This document shows, one piece after another, positions 28,829 to 37,078 of a DNA stretch of 64,000 bases. Below the pieces are notes generated by a model that saw only the letters and a list, made by a program, of their open reading frames with translations, did no database searches and was not told the origin of the DNA. The DNA comes from CBDCYH01 sp965224105 (GTDB lineage: Bacteria > Bacteroidota > Rhodothermia > Rhodothermales > JABDKH01): contig CBDCYH010000002.1 of assembly GCA_965224105.1 (NCBI GenBank), forward strand, positions 992,001-1,056,000, in the 5' to 3' direction. Made by a program: the position numbers and the translations under genes. Each line of letters begins with the position of its first letter. Position 1 is the first letter of the stretch.

Positions 28829-29363
28829 CGGGCTGCTCCTCCGATCTCCACCCTCGCAGCGTCGCGACCGACTTGATCAGTTCGGACAATCCCTGCAAAA
28901 GTAGCAGAACAAATGCGAGTGGGATTATCGTCTTGATTGGATACCGTGGCAACCCACCGGGGTCGGGCGACATCTCCATAACGCTCCAGGAGTTCTTTAC
29001 CGCCGGGATGCAAACCAGGATCATCAAGATGCAAAAGGGAATCAGAAAGAGTACCGTGCCGAGTAGGTTAATCCATGCCTTTCCCCTGGCGGAGAGTTTT
29101 CCGTAGAACACATCAACCCGTACGTGCTCGTTGTGCCGCAACGTGTACGCCGCGCTCATCAGAAAAAAAATCCCAAACAGATACCACTGTAACTCAATGT
29201 ATGTGTTTGACGACAGGCCCAGCCCAGTGAAACGATCGAGGTATCGTACGATAGCATTGAATGCTCCTACCAGGACCGCAGCAAGCGTCAACCAGTAGAC
29301 TGCTTGCCCAATCTTTTCGTTAACACCGTCTATGGCTCGCGACAAACCGAGAAACTTTTCCAT
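28821..29363 (-). CDS. dctQ: TRAP transporter small permease subunit (DctQ-type)
   Basis: A 180-residue protein with four hydrophobic segments and the DctQ pattern: LTLAAVLVGAFNAIVRYLDRF, the helix ELQWYLFGIFFLMSAAYTLRHNEHVRVDVFY, and a C-terminal helix before an acidic tail. The ELQWYLFGI segment and EHVRVDVFY are family markers. It is the partner of DctM and overlaps its gene by 8 bases. Its ATG abuts the rarA stop codon with no base between (29363/29364), so it probably shares the rarA transcript. It is larger than minimal DctQ proteins but normal for the COG4665-like branch. Confidence 0.9.
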   Translation of the reverse strand: MEKFLGLSRAIDGVNEKIGQAVYWLTLAAVLVGAFNAIVRYLDRFTGLGLSSNTYIELQWYLFGIFFLMSAAYTLRHNEHVRVDVFYGKLSARGKAWINLLGTVLFLIPFCILMILVCIPAVKNSWSVMEMSPDPGGLPRYPIKTIIPLAFVLLLLQGLSELIKSVATLRGWRSEEQPDG

Positions 29364-30746
29364 CTACTTCTGCTCGTCGTTTTTATATCTCCGGATCCTT
29401 TTCTCCAATGTACCTTCGTCTCGAGATCGCCAGTAAGCCAGACGTTCCGAAATTTTCCGCTCATATCCAATGTTGGAAGGCTCGTAAAAATAGGTCCCTT
29501 GCATTTCGTTCGGAAGATATTGCTGAGGTACGTAATGGTTGTGATATGCATGTGGGTACAGGTATCCTTTCCCGTGCCCCAGCGCTTTGCCATCACGGTT
29601 ATCATCTTTAAGCGGATTGGGTATGTCGCCCGACTGCTCGTTTCGGACGTAATCCAGAGCGGAATAATAGGACAAGGTGGAGTTGCTTTTCGGTGCGGTA
29701 GCGAGGTAGAGACAACACTCGGCAAGATGGAATTGCCCCTCCGGCATGCCAACGTATTCGAAAGCTTGCGCGCACGTCATGGCAATACGCACCGCGTTCG
29801 GGTCGGCAAGTCCGATGTCTTCCGATGCGAAGACTAGCATCCGTCGAAAGATGTATCGCGGGTTCTCTCCTGCGTAGACCATTCGCGCCATCCAGTATAG
29901 CGCTGCGTCTGGGTCCGATCCGCGGAGACTTTTAATAAATGCAGAAATGATATCGAAGTGTGCGTCGCCCTCTTTGTCGTAGAGCACCGCTCGTCGTTGT
30001 ATTGAATCCTCTGCAACCGCAAGGTCGACGACTATTTCCCCCGCGTCGTTCGGCGGGGTAGTCTCTACCGCCAGCTCCAGTGCGTTGAGAAGTGATCTCG
30101 CATCACCGTTTGCGGTTGAAACAAGGTGCTTTCGGGCATCATCAGCAAGAAGAACAAGTAGCCTTCCGTATCCACGGTCCGGATCTGTGAGCGCGTGTTG
30201 GACAACCTCGTCCAGACCATTTTCCCCGAGGCTATGCAGCTCGAAAACGCGTGAGCGTGAAACGAGAGCCTTGATCACCTCGAAGTAAGGGTTCTCGGTG
30301 GTGGCACCCACGAAGACAACCGTTCCGTTTTCGACATGTGGCAGGAGGGCGTCTTGCTGCGCTTTGTTGAAGCGGTGGACTTCGTCTATAAAGAGTATTG
30401 TCCTCTTCGAATAGTGTTTTAACCTGGATTCCGCGGCATCTATCTCCTCGCGGATGTTCTTCACCCCAGCAAGCACGGCGTTGAGCGTTGCGAAATGAGC
30501 CGAGGTTGTGTTTGCGATAATTCGCGCCAGTGTGGTCTTGCCAGTTCCTGGCGGACCAAAGAAGATGAGCGACGTTATGCGGTCGGCCTCGATGGCCCTG
30601 CGGAGCAACTTCCCCGGGCCAAGAATATGCTTCTGACCAACAAACTCGTCCAGCGTCCTGGGTCTTATTCGATCCGCCAGTGGCGCCCGCACGCGCCGGA
30701 AATTTTCCGTGTTGGCGTCGAATATGTCTCCCTTGGTGCTCATCAA
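29364..30746 (-). CDS. rarA: Replication-associated recombination ATPase RarA (MgsA)
   Basis: A 460-residue AAA+ ATPase of the RarA/MgsA/WRNIP1 family, a clamp-loader-like protein acting at stalled replication forks. It shows PRTLDEFVGQKHILG at about 29-43, Walker A GPPGTGKT (64-71), Walker B FIDEVHRF with DEVH at 121-124, sensor 1 VFVGATTENPYFEV, and the C-terminal FIKSLRGSDPDAALYWMARM, the family's tetramerisation domain. E. coli RarA has 447 residues. Its stop codon abuts the dctQ start, an unlikely functional pairing. Confidence 0.95.
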   Translation of the reverse strand: MMSTKGDIFDANTENFRRVRAPLADRIRPRTLDEFVGQKHILGPGKLLRRAIEADRITSLIFFGPPGTGKTTLARIIANTTSAHFATLNAVLAGVKNIREEIDAAESRLKHYSKRTILFIDEVHRFNKAQQDALLPHVENGTVVFVGATTENPYFEVIKALVSRSRVFELHSLGENGLDEVVQHALTDPDRGYGRLLVLLADDARKHLVSTANGDARSLLNALELAVETTPPNDAGEIVVDLAVAEDSIQRRAVLYDKEGDAHFDIISAFIKSLRGSDPDAALYWMARMVYAGENPRYIFRRMLVFASEDIGLADPNAVRIAMTCAQAFEYVGMPEGQFHLAECCLYLATAPKSNSTLSYYSALDYVRNEQSGDIPNPLKDDNRDGKALGHGKGYLYPHAYHNHYVPQQYLPNEMQGTYFYEPSNIGYERKISERLAYWRSRDEGTLEKRIRRYKNDEQK

Positions 30747-30789
30747 TCGAAGGTACGGCAGAAACCGCGATCCGTCAGAGACCTATCCA

Positions 30790-31437
30790 CTATCCCGCAA
30801 ATATCTGGCTCATCTGATCACTAAAGATTTTGGCACCGCCCTGGGACGGATGTCTCACGTAATGTGGTGCGAATCCGAGGCCTGCAAGGGTGCGCTCTGC
30901 AACGCGGCCTACGGCAAGAATTTGTTTCGGATTGATTATCTCAACGATGGTTCGAAGCAAATCCGAAAACTGATCCACTTCTGTTTTTCGCGGCGTTCGA
31001 ATGGATAGGGGCTGATTCTCTTTGTATGGGTGTAAAGGCACGGTATTCCAGACAAAAAACTCGCTCGCGTGAGGCGTGAGTGCGCGCCAGAACACTGTGG
31101 CGCTGTATTCTTTTTTCGGATGATCATCCAGACTCGCCTGCGTGCCAACAAAGGGCAGTGCTCCCGATACCAGATGATCCTCACTTGTTATGGGTACCCC
31201 GCTGAAACGACATCCCCAGGGTCCGGGTGCCTCTGCCACAATCAGCCGCGTTGGCAGCGCGTTGAAGAATCGAAGATAGTTGTCCAGATTCTTACGACGA
31301 ATGGCGGGTGCGTTCTTTCGCTCCAGTTCCGGATTACAATCGCAATAAGGATTGAACTGCAGGTCAGCACTGTCTAACTCGAAGAGGACGTTTCCAATAG
31401 CCTCTGCCACCTCCCGCATGGGGTAGTTGTCAGACAT
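30790..31437 (-). CDS. Uracil-DNA glycosylase superfamily protein
   Basis: A 215-residue protein of the uracil-DNA glycosylase superfamily (PF03167-like). The nucleotide-binding motif reads LIVAEAPGPWGCRFSGVPITSE (core 66-86), and the DNA-intercalating loop reads RHPSQGG with His196. The N-terminal ELERKNAPAIRRKNLDNYL fits the subgroup that has no iron-sulfur cluster; Cys32, Cys34 and Cys76 are not in the family-4 pattern. Expected role is removal of uracil or related damaged bases, but the activity is untested for this subgroup. Its start overlaps the stop of the ion-channel gene by 8 bases, so they are co-transcribed. Confidence 0.83.
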   Translation of the reverse strand: MSDNYPMREVAEAIGNVLFELDSADLQFNPYCDCNPELERKNAPAIRRKNLDNYLRFFNALPTRLIVAEAPGPWGCRFSGVPITSEDHLVSGALPFVGTQASLDDHPKKEYSATVFWRALTPHASEFFVWNTVPLHPYKENQPLSIRTPRKTEVDQFSDLLRTIVEIINPKQILAVGRVAERTLAGLGFAPHYVRHPSQGGAKIFSDQMSQIFAG

Positions 31438-32278
31438 TCAGGACCCGGCTTACTGGGTCGCCGCACAGACGACAAAAGTTTGCATCCGCTTCGTGTGTGC
31501 TTGCGCCGCAAGATTTGCAGCGCAGCTCAGCTGTTTTTGCGGTCTGCACGATCTCTGCCGTTACGATTCCCGTTGGTACGGCAATAATGCCGTATCCCAT
31601 AATCATGATGATCGACGCCAGTGCTTGCCCGAGTGGGGTCTGTGGAGAGATATCACCGTAGCCAACCGTGGTTAGAGTTACGATTGCCCAGTAGACGCTC
31701 TTTGGAATGGAGGTGAAGCCATGCTTCTCACCCTCGATGAGATACATGAGCGACCCAAGGAGGGATACAAGAATCAGAACAGTAAAAATGAATAGCGTGA
31801 TCTTTCGCCGGCTGTTCCGCATCGCGTCGACGAGGATATCTGCTTCCCTCAAGAACTTTACAAGTTTGAGTACACGAAATACCCTAAGAATTCGGAGCAG
31901 TCTGATAATCAGCAGGAATTGTGCTCCCGGGAACAGTATCGCGAGGTATGTCGGGATCGTAGCGATGAGGTCGATGATTCCAAAGAAGCTGGTGGCATAG
32001 CGCAATGGTCTCTGTACGCTAACTAACCGCAGGACGTACTCAATCGTAAACAGGATGGTGAAACCCCATTCCAGAGCATTTAGCAACGGGCCGTGCTGTT
32101 CTCTGATAGATGCGACGCTCTCCAGCATCACACAAACGACGCTGGCGACAATCACGACAATCAGCAGGACGTCAAAGCGTTTTCCTGCTGGAGTGTCGTA
32201 CCCAAAGATGACGGTGTTGACGCGCCCTCGCCATCCCGGCATTTTACCGTAGCCTTCTTGTGGTTCCGTATTCAACAT
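31430..32278 (-). CDS. Voltage-gated potassium channel with C-terminal zinc ribbon
   Basis: A six-helix ion channel subunit of 282 residues. The S4 segment has regularly spaced positive residues (R126, R129, R132, R135, K138, K141), and the K+ selectivity filter TVGYGD is at 204-209, so it resembles bacterial Kv channels such as KvAP. The cytoplasmic tail carries a four-cysteine zinc ribbon (C254, C257, C269, C272; CKSCG and CRLCG), which could hold the tetramer together or sense redox or metal. It would let K+ cross the inner membrane with changes in membrane potential. The stop overlaps the start of the glycosylase gene by 8 bases. Confidence 0.92.
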   Translation of the reverse strand: MLNTEPQEGYGKMPGWRGRVNTVIFGYDTPAGKRFDVLLIVVIVASVVCVMLESVASIREQHGPLLNALEWGFTILFTIEYVLRLVSVQRPLRYATSFFGIIDLIATIPTYLAILFPGAQFLLIIRLLRILRVFRVLKLVKFLREADILVDAMRNSRRKITLFIFTVLILVSLLGSLMYLIEGEKHGFTSIPKSVYWAIVTLTTVGYGDISPQTPLGQALASIIMIMGYGIIAVPTGIVTAEIVQTAKTAELRCKSCGASTHEADANFCRLCGDPVSRVLNV

Positions 32279-32403
32279 AGAATCCTGTCGCTACACGAGC
32301 TTGCTAATTAATCTAAACATCTTCCCAGATCAGCAGTACTACGCTACGTTTTGAGATTCTTATCTTACTCGAACCAAAGTATAAAAGGTACAAAAAACCC
32401 ATC

Positions 32404-33678
32404 ATGGATAACGCGCAGCTCACGCTCGACGGCAAGACGTATTCACTGCCAGTAACGAAGGGCTCCGAAGGCGAGGTCGGAATCAGTATTCGCAAGCTCC
32501 GGTCGGAATCGAAGGCGGTCACGCTGGATCCCGGGTATGGCAACACGGGGTCATGCGAAAGTTCGATTACCTTCATCGACGGCGAGAAAGGGATCCTGCG
32601 CTACCGTGGTTATACCATCGAGGATCTTGCCGAATACTCTTCCTTCGTTGAGGTCTGCTACCTCCTCATCTACGGAGAACTGCCCACCGAGTCGCAGCTG
32701 GAGCGCTTCCACCACAAGCTCACATACCATTCGATGCTGCACGAGGACATGAAGAAGTTCTTCGAGGGCTATCCGGCAACCGCGCATCCGATGAGTGTAT
32801 TGTCGGCAATGGTATCTTCGCTCGCGGCGTACTATCCGTTTGATGGCCCGGAAGAGTTGGATCTGAACATTGTACGGCTGATCGCCAAGTTGAAAACGCT
32901 GGCGGCATTCTCCTACAAGAAATCCATCGGACATCCATACATCTATCCCAAGAACAACATGCCGTATGCAGGAGATTTCATGCGGATGATGTTTGCGGTG
33001 CCAGCAGAAAAGTACAACGTTTCCGAGCGTCTGGTGAAAACCCTCGACAAGCTGTTGATTCTCCACGCAGACCACGAGCAAAATTGCAGTACGTCAACTG
33101 TTCGTATGGTGGGCTCCAGTGGCGCCGACCTTTTCGCGTCAGTATCCGCAGGCATTAGCGCGTTGTCAGGACCTTTACACGGGAAGGCAAACCAGGAAGT
33201 GATCGTGATGTTGGAGCACATTTTGAAAGATGGCGGCGACTACAAGAAGTACGTTGACAAGGCTAAAGACAAGAAAGATTCTTTCCGCCTGATGGGTTTT
33301 GGTCACAGAGTGTACAAGAATTTTGATCCGCGCGCGCGGGTGATCAAGAAGGCAGCGGATGAGGTACTTGGCGACCTCGGCATTCAGGATCCCCTACTGG
33401 ACATTGCGAAGGAACTCGAACGGACCGCCCTCGACGACGAATATTTTGTCGAGCGCAAATTGTATCCGAACGTTGACTTCTATAGCGGAATACTATACCG
33501 AGCCATGGGAATTCCGACTAACATGTTCACGGTGATGTTCTCGATGGGCAGGATGCCTGGATGGATTGCGCAGTGGCTGGAAATGCGTAACGATCCGCGC
33601 GGGCGGATTCACCGACCTCGCCAGATTTACACGGGGCCACAGCACCGGGAGTACGTCTCCATCGATCAGCGTAGTTAA
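32404..33678 (+). CDS. gltA: Citrate synthase (type II, hexameric form)
   Basis: The enzyme condenses acetyl-CoA and oxaloacetate to citrate, the entry step of the TCA cycle. It has 424 residues (E. coli GltA has 427) and the same active-site set: His259 (SGPLHGK), His301 (GFGHRVYKNFDPRA) and Asp358 (NVDFYSG), matching E. coli His264, His305 and Asp362. The Asp-His substrate site HADHEQN is at 221-227. The long N-terminal beta domain typical of type II enzymes is present. Its TAA stop is shared with the convergent DJ-1-like gene through a TTAA palindrome (33675-33678). Confidence 0.97.
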   Translation: MDNAQLTLDGKTYSLPVTKGSEGEVGISIRKLRSESKAVTLDPGYGNTGSCESSITFIDGEKGILRYRGYTIEDLAEYSSFVEVCYLLIYGELPTESQLERFHHKLTYHSMLHEDMKKFFEGYPATAHPMSVLSAMVSSLAAYYPFDGPEELDLNIVRLIAKLKTLAAFSYKKSIGHPYIYPKNNMPYAGDFMRMMFAVPAEKYNVSERLVKTLDKLLILHADHEQNCSTSTVRMVGSSGADLFASVSAGISALSGPLHGKANQEVIVMLEHILKDGGDYKKYVDKAKDKKDSFRLMGFGHRVYKNFDPRARVIKKAADEVLGDLGIQDPLLDIAKELERTALDDEYFVERKLYPNVDFYSGILYRAMGIPTNMFTVMFSMGRMPGWIAQWLEMRNDPRGRIHRPRQIYTGPQHREYVSIDQRS

Positions 33679-34409
33679 TCCACTACGAGGTGTGGCACCG
33701 ACGCCGCATCCCAGTCGATCACCATCCCTTGGGCGGTTTCCACTGCCGGCTGGTTGCCATACAACCTTGCGACGAGATAAAGGGCGGGCTCGTAACTCTG
33801 GGCCCCGCCAACCGAAGTGATATACTTGCCGTCGACCACGAACCGCACATCGTAGAGAACATCCACATCAGGAAACATCTCTTTTAGTTGGTCCCTGTCA
33901 GCCGGAAACGTCGTGGCGCGCCTTCCATCGAGAGCGCCGGTTTGTGCAAGCGGGAATGCTCCGTCGCACAAGGTGAGGACAAATCGAGAGTGATCCATTG
34001 CGCGTTTCAGCCAAGCCATGTAGGCTTCATCCGCAAGGTCTGTCGACATACTTCCGTCTGTACTGGGGATTACCAGAATATCGGGCAATGGGGCATTCTC
34101 GAAGGAATAGTGAGGCAAGATGTCGATCCCCTCAAAAGTCGTGACCGGTTGAAGATTTTCAGCCACGATGTAAGGCTTGACGAAATTGGAAGGGTCGCGA
34201 AATATTGTATGGTGCAGTATATCATACGGCGCCATCAGCTCGCTGTTGAACACTGCGTTGTTTACCAGAAATGCTGCCAGCAATACCTCGCCGTCTGCTT
34301 GGTCGCCTGAATGCACCGAGGTCGTTTGCACATCGGATCGCTGATCCTGGTCCGTACCACATCCAGCACCGAAGAGCGCTGCAAGAAAAACAACAGCTAA
34401 TAGTCTCAC
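33675..34409 (-). CDS. DJ-1/PfpI family lipoprotein
   Basis: A 244-residue class I glutamine amidotransferase-like protein of the DJ-1/PfpI family with a lipoprotein signal ending in GAGC (Cys17), which is unusual for this mostly cytoplasmic family. The nucleophile elbow is TLCDGAF with Cys148. The FEGIDILPHYSFENAPLPDILVIP stretch matches ThiJ/PfpI proteins from transcription-regulator-like relatives (GATase1 fold). Activity is unknown; chaperone, glyoxalase or small-molecule binding roles are possible. The start overlaps the stop of the small gene upstream by 4 bases (ATGA), so they are co-transcribed. The stop overlaps that of gltA. Confidence 0.82.
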   Translation of the reverse strand: MRLLAVVFLAALFGAGCGTDQDQRSDVQTTSVHSGDQADGEVLLAAFLVNNAVFNSELMAPYDILHHTIFRDPSNFVKPYIVAENLQPVTTFEGIDILPHYSFENAPLPDILVIPSTDGSMSTDLADEAYMAWLKRAMDHSRFVLTLCDGAFPLAQTGALDGRRATTFPADRDQLKEMFPDVDVLYDVRFVVDGKYITSVGGAQSYEPALYLVARLYGNQPAVETAQGMVIDWDAASVPHLVVD

Positions 34410-34603
34410 AGTTGAGTTTCCAGCTCGGTCAGCATGGCATCGCGAAGGTCACTCGTCAAACCGTCGGCGTCGATTTCTTCTGCGCTGCTGTTGGCGCTGA
34501 TTTCCCTGGGCCGATGTTCCTCACGGTCCATCCAGGCAAGAACGGCATACGTCGCAGCGGTCGCCGCGGCTGACAAAACAATAGATTTGAAAAGACTCTT
34601 CAT
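34406..34603 (-). CDS. Small single-pass membrane protein (65 aa)
   Basis: A 65-residue protein from the ATG at 34603: a short N-terminal helix (FKSIVLSAAATAATYAVLAW) that should span the membrane or act as a signal, then an acidic, polar tail (EEIDADGLTSDLRDAMLTELE). I do not recognise it. The ATGA overlap with the DJ-1-like lipoprotein gene makes co-translation likely. A longer reading to 34717 exists but adds residues with no support. The tail may form a helix that binds a partner. Confidence 0.55.
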   Translation of the reverse strand: MKSLFKSIVLSAAATAATYAVLAWMDREEHRPREISANSSAEEIDADGLTSDLRDAMLTELETQL

Positions 34604-34759
34604 TCTAGTCAACCCTTGGTCCAAGTGGAAGATGGGTAGCAAGATGAGGGCTGTTTTGTTCCCTTCGCTTTTTCGTGTTTTGGATTGGATTAGGTAAAAC
34701 CTACTTTGGGCAACCATTTCGGGCGGCAGATGAGTTCTGCTCCTTCAACTTCCTGACCG

Positions 34760-35425
34760 ATGACCAAGGCAATTCTCCTCCTCGTATCTTTTCTGCTCCT
34801 GCCCTTAGACTCCCTGGCCCAGTCTGATGGAAGTTTCAGAATTGCACGCGTTAAGTATCAGGGTGGCGGTGACTGGTACAGCGATCCGCAGTCTCTCAAG
34901 GAGCTGCTTCAGTTCACGAGGACCCAAACCCGGCTGGACGTCTCGCCAAACGAAGACGTGGTTGAGGTGGGATCGGAAAGCCTGTTCAGTTATCCATACG
35001 TCTACCTCACAGGTCACGGTAATATTATTCTGAGCAGCAGCGAGGCACAAAACTTACGGCACTATTTGATGTCGGGCGGTTTCCTGCACATAGATGACAA
35101 TTATGGGCTCGACAAACACATCAGACGGGAGATGAAAAAGGTATTCCCTGAGAAAGACTTTGTCGAGTTAAGTTTTGACCATGAAATATTCAGGGCCCAT
35201 TTCATTTTCGAGAGTGGACTGCCAAAGATTCACGAGCACGATGGAAAGCCACCGCAGGGGTTTGGTATTTTTGACGACACGGGAAGGCTTGCTGTATTTT
35301 ATTCTTACGAGAGCGACCTCGGAGATGGCTGGGAGCCGGAAGCGGTCCATGATGATCCTCCCGAAAAACGGCAGGCCGCATTGCAAATGGGCTGCAACAT
35401 CCTCATCTACGCAATGACGCACTAA
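34760..35425 (+). CDS. DUF4159-containing secreted protein
   Basis: A 221-residue exported protein with a Sec signal (to SLAQ, about residue 21) and one DUF4159 domain: RIARVKYQGGGDWYSDP, PYVYLTGHGNI, LMSGGFLHIDDNYG, and FGIFDDTGRLAVFYSYESDLGDGWE. The domain is ThuA/glutaminase-like in layout and is common in Bacteroidota and Planctomycetes, where it occurs next to von Willebrand and gliding-related proteins. Its job is unknown. It starts a tight plus-strand run, with a small membrane-anchored gene 12 bases downstream. There is no lipobox. Confidence 0.85.
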   Translation: MTKAILLLVSFLLLPLDSLAQSDGSFRIARVKYQGGGDWYSDPQSLKELLQFTRTQTRLDVSPNEDVVEVGSESLFSYPYVYLTGHGNIILSSSEAQNLRHYLMSGGFLHIDDNYGLDKHIRREMKKVFPEKDFVELSFDHEIFRAHFIFESGLPKIHEHDGKPPQGFGIFDDTGRLAVFYSYESDLGDGWEPEAVHDDPPEKRQAALQMGCNILIYAMTH

Positions 35426-35437
35426 TTCTATCCAGGC

Positions 35438-35761
35438 ATGAAAGCTTTTCTTTTTATCGCAGGTCTCATTGCCATTGGGCTGGCCTTCACGAATCCCGGC
35501 ATGGACGACTTTCGCGAATTTGCTAAAGAAATAACACAGGAGGCAGTGGAAGAAGAAGTTGGCGATTCAGTGCTCGGCCGGGCTTTTTCCGAATTTGGGT
35601 CGAGCCTCGCCGGAGATTACGTTGACCGGATCACCACACACAAGAACTATATTCTTTACTCTACCTATGAGTTAGGAAATAGCGAAAACCCTGATGAAAA
35701 CTGGCGATTCTTGGGGATAGCTGGTAACATCATCAAAACACATCAGCCCGACTCAAACTAG
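35438..35761 (+). CDS. Small membrane-anchored protein (DUF4359-like)
   Basis: A 107-residue protein with an N-terminal hydrophobic helix (FLFIAGLIAIGLAF, an anchor or signal) followed by NPGMDDFREFAKEITQEAVEEE and a C-terminal part with THKNYILYSTYELG and WRFLGIAGNII. The pattern of a single helix, a TNPxxDxF turn and a beta-rich end resembles DUF4359 proteins, but this is a reading by eye. No enzyme motif is visible. It lies between the DUF4159 gene (12 bases) and glyA (9 bases), so it is probably co-transcribed with both. Confidence 0.7.
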   Translation: MKAFLFIAGLIAIGLAFTNPGMDDFREFAKEITQEAVEEEVGDSVLGRAFSEFGSSLAGDYVDRITTHKNYILYSTYELGNSENPDENWRFLGIAGNIIKTHQPDSN

Positions 35762-35770
35762 GTTCCGAAC

Positions 35771-37078
35771 TTGCCCGAGTTACAGAACGCCGACGCCGAG
35801 GTTTACTCCGCTATTGAGGCGGAGGTACGTAGGCAGAACGATGGTCTCGAACTAATCGCATCCGAGAATTTTGTCTCGCGTCCGGTGTTGCAAGCGCTCG
35901 GATCGGTGCTCACGAACAAATATGCCGAGGGCTTGCCTGGCAAGCGCTACTACGGCGGATGCAAGTATGTCGATGTAGCTGAGGAAATCGCCCGCGATAG
36001 AGCAAAGCGTCTCTTCGGTTGTGACTGGGTTAACGTGCAACCGCACTCAGGCGCATCTGCGAATGCGGCGGTCTACCTGTCTTTAATGAAACCGAACGAA
36101 ACATTCCTCGGACTTGACCTTGCACACGGCGGTCACCTTACGCACGGGAGTCCAGTCAATTTCTCTGGAATCCTGTATAAGGCAGAATATTACGGAGTGG
36201 AGAAAGACGGCCCGCTGGCAGGGCGCATAGATATGGACCGGGTGCGGGACCGCGCGCGCGAGGTACGACCGAAAATGATTTCCATCGGAGCAAGCGCGTA
36301 CAGCCGCGATTTTAACTATGCCGCGTTCCGCTCCATAGCAGACGAGGTAGGAGCATTCCTTTGGATGGATATGGCACATACGGCCGGACTTATCGCGGGC
36401 GGCGTACTAAATGATCCGCTCCCCCACGCACACGTCGTCTCAACGACAACGCACAAGACTCTTCGGGGTCCGAGAGGGGGAATGCTGCTAATCGGTTCCG
36501 ACTTTGAAAACACGCTAGGTGTGGTGGCAAGGAAAAGCGGTCGCGTAAAGATGATGAGCGAGCTACTCGATTCGGCTGTGTTTCCTGGAATGCAGGGTGG
36601 ACCGCTCATGCACGCCGTCGCGGCAAAAGCCGTATCGTTTGGCGAAGCTTTACAACCAACATTTGCAAACTATTGCAAACAAGTTGTGGAAAATGCAAAA
36701 GCGATGGCTGAGGCGTTTGTTGACCGAGGGTACGACGTCGTTTCCGGCGGTACCGACAATCATCTGATGTTGATCGACTTGCGCAACAAGGGCCTCACCG
36801 GAAAGAAGGCGGAGGCAGCGCTCGGGAAAGCCGAGATCACCGTCAACAAAAATATGGTTCCGTTTGATACACAAAGTCCGTTTGTCACAAGCGGTATCCG
36901 CATTGGCACCCCGGCGATGACAACCCGAGGCTTTGCAACCACGGAATTTGTTCGCGTCGTTGACCTAATGGATCGTGTGCTAACAGATCCGGAAAACGAC
37001 ACCGTCATTTCAGCGGTTCGTAGCGATGTTCACGAAATGTGTAGTACCTTCCCTCTCTACGATTTTGTAATTGCCTAG
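35771..37078 (+). CDS. glyA: Serine hydroxymethyltransferase
   Basis: A 435-residue PLP enzyme that interconverts serine and glycine with tetrahydrofolate, feeding one-carbon units to ThyA and purine synthesis. Conserved segments include LELIASENFVS, YAEGLPGKRYYGGC, the PLP lysine Lys229 in TTTHKTLRGPRGGM (same position as E. coli Lys229), and VFPGMQGGP. It begins with TTG at 35771 because no ATG lies near the natural N terminus. Its TAG stop shares one base with the GTG start of the next gene (TAGTG), so translational coupling is likely. Confidence 0.96.
   Translation: MPELQNADAEVYSAIEAEVRRQNDGLELIASENFVSRPVLQALGSVLTNKYAEGLPGKRYYGGCKYVDVAEEIARDRAKRLFGCDWVNVQPHSGASANAAVYLSLMKPNETFLGLDLAHGGHLTHGSPVNFSGILYKAEYYGVEKDGPLAGRIDMDRVRDRAREVRPKMISIGASAYSRDFNYAAFRSIADEVGAFLWMDMAHTAGLIAGGVLNDPLPHAHVVSTTTHKTLRGPRGGMLLIGSDFENTLGVVARKSGRVKMMSELLDSAVFPGMQGGPLMHAVAAKAVSFGEALQPTFANYCKQVVENAKAMAEAFVDRGYDVVSGGTDNHLMLIDLRNKGLTGKKAEAALGKAEITVNKNMVPFDTQSPFVTSGIRIGTPAMTTRGFATTEFVRVVDLMDRVLTDPENDTVISAVRSDVHEMCSTFPLYDFVIA

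Noticed and set aside
32340..32403. Promoter-like TTTTGAGA and TATAAAA ahead of gltA
   Set aside because: The spacing of about 23 bases between the two boxes fits neither the sigma-70 nor the Bacteroidota -33/-7 pattern well enough to call.
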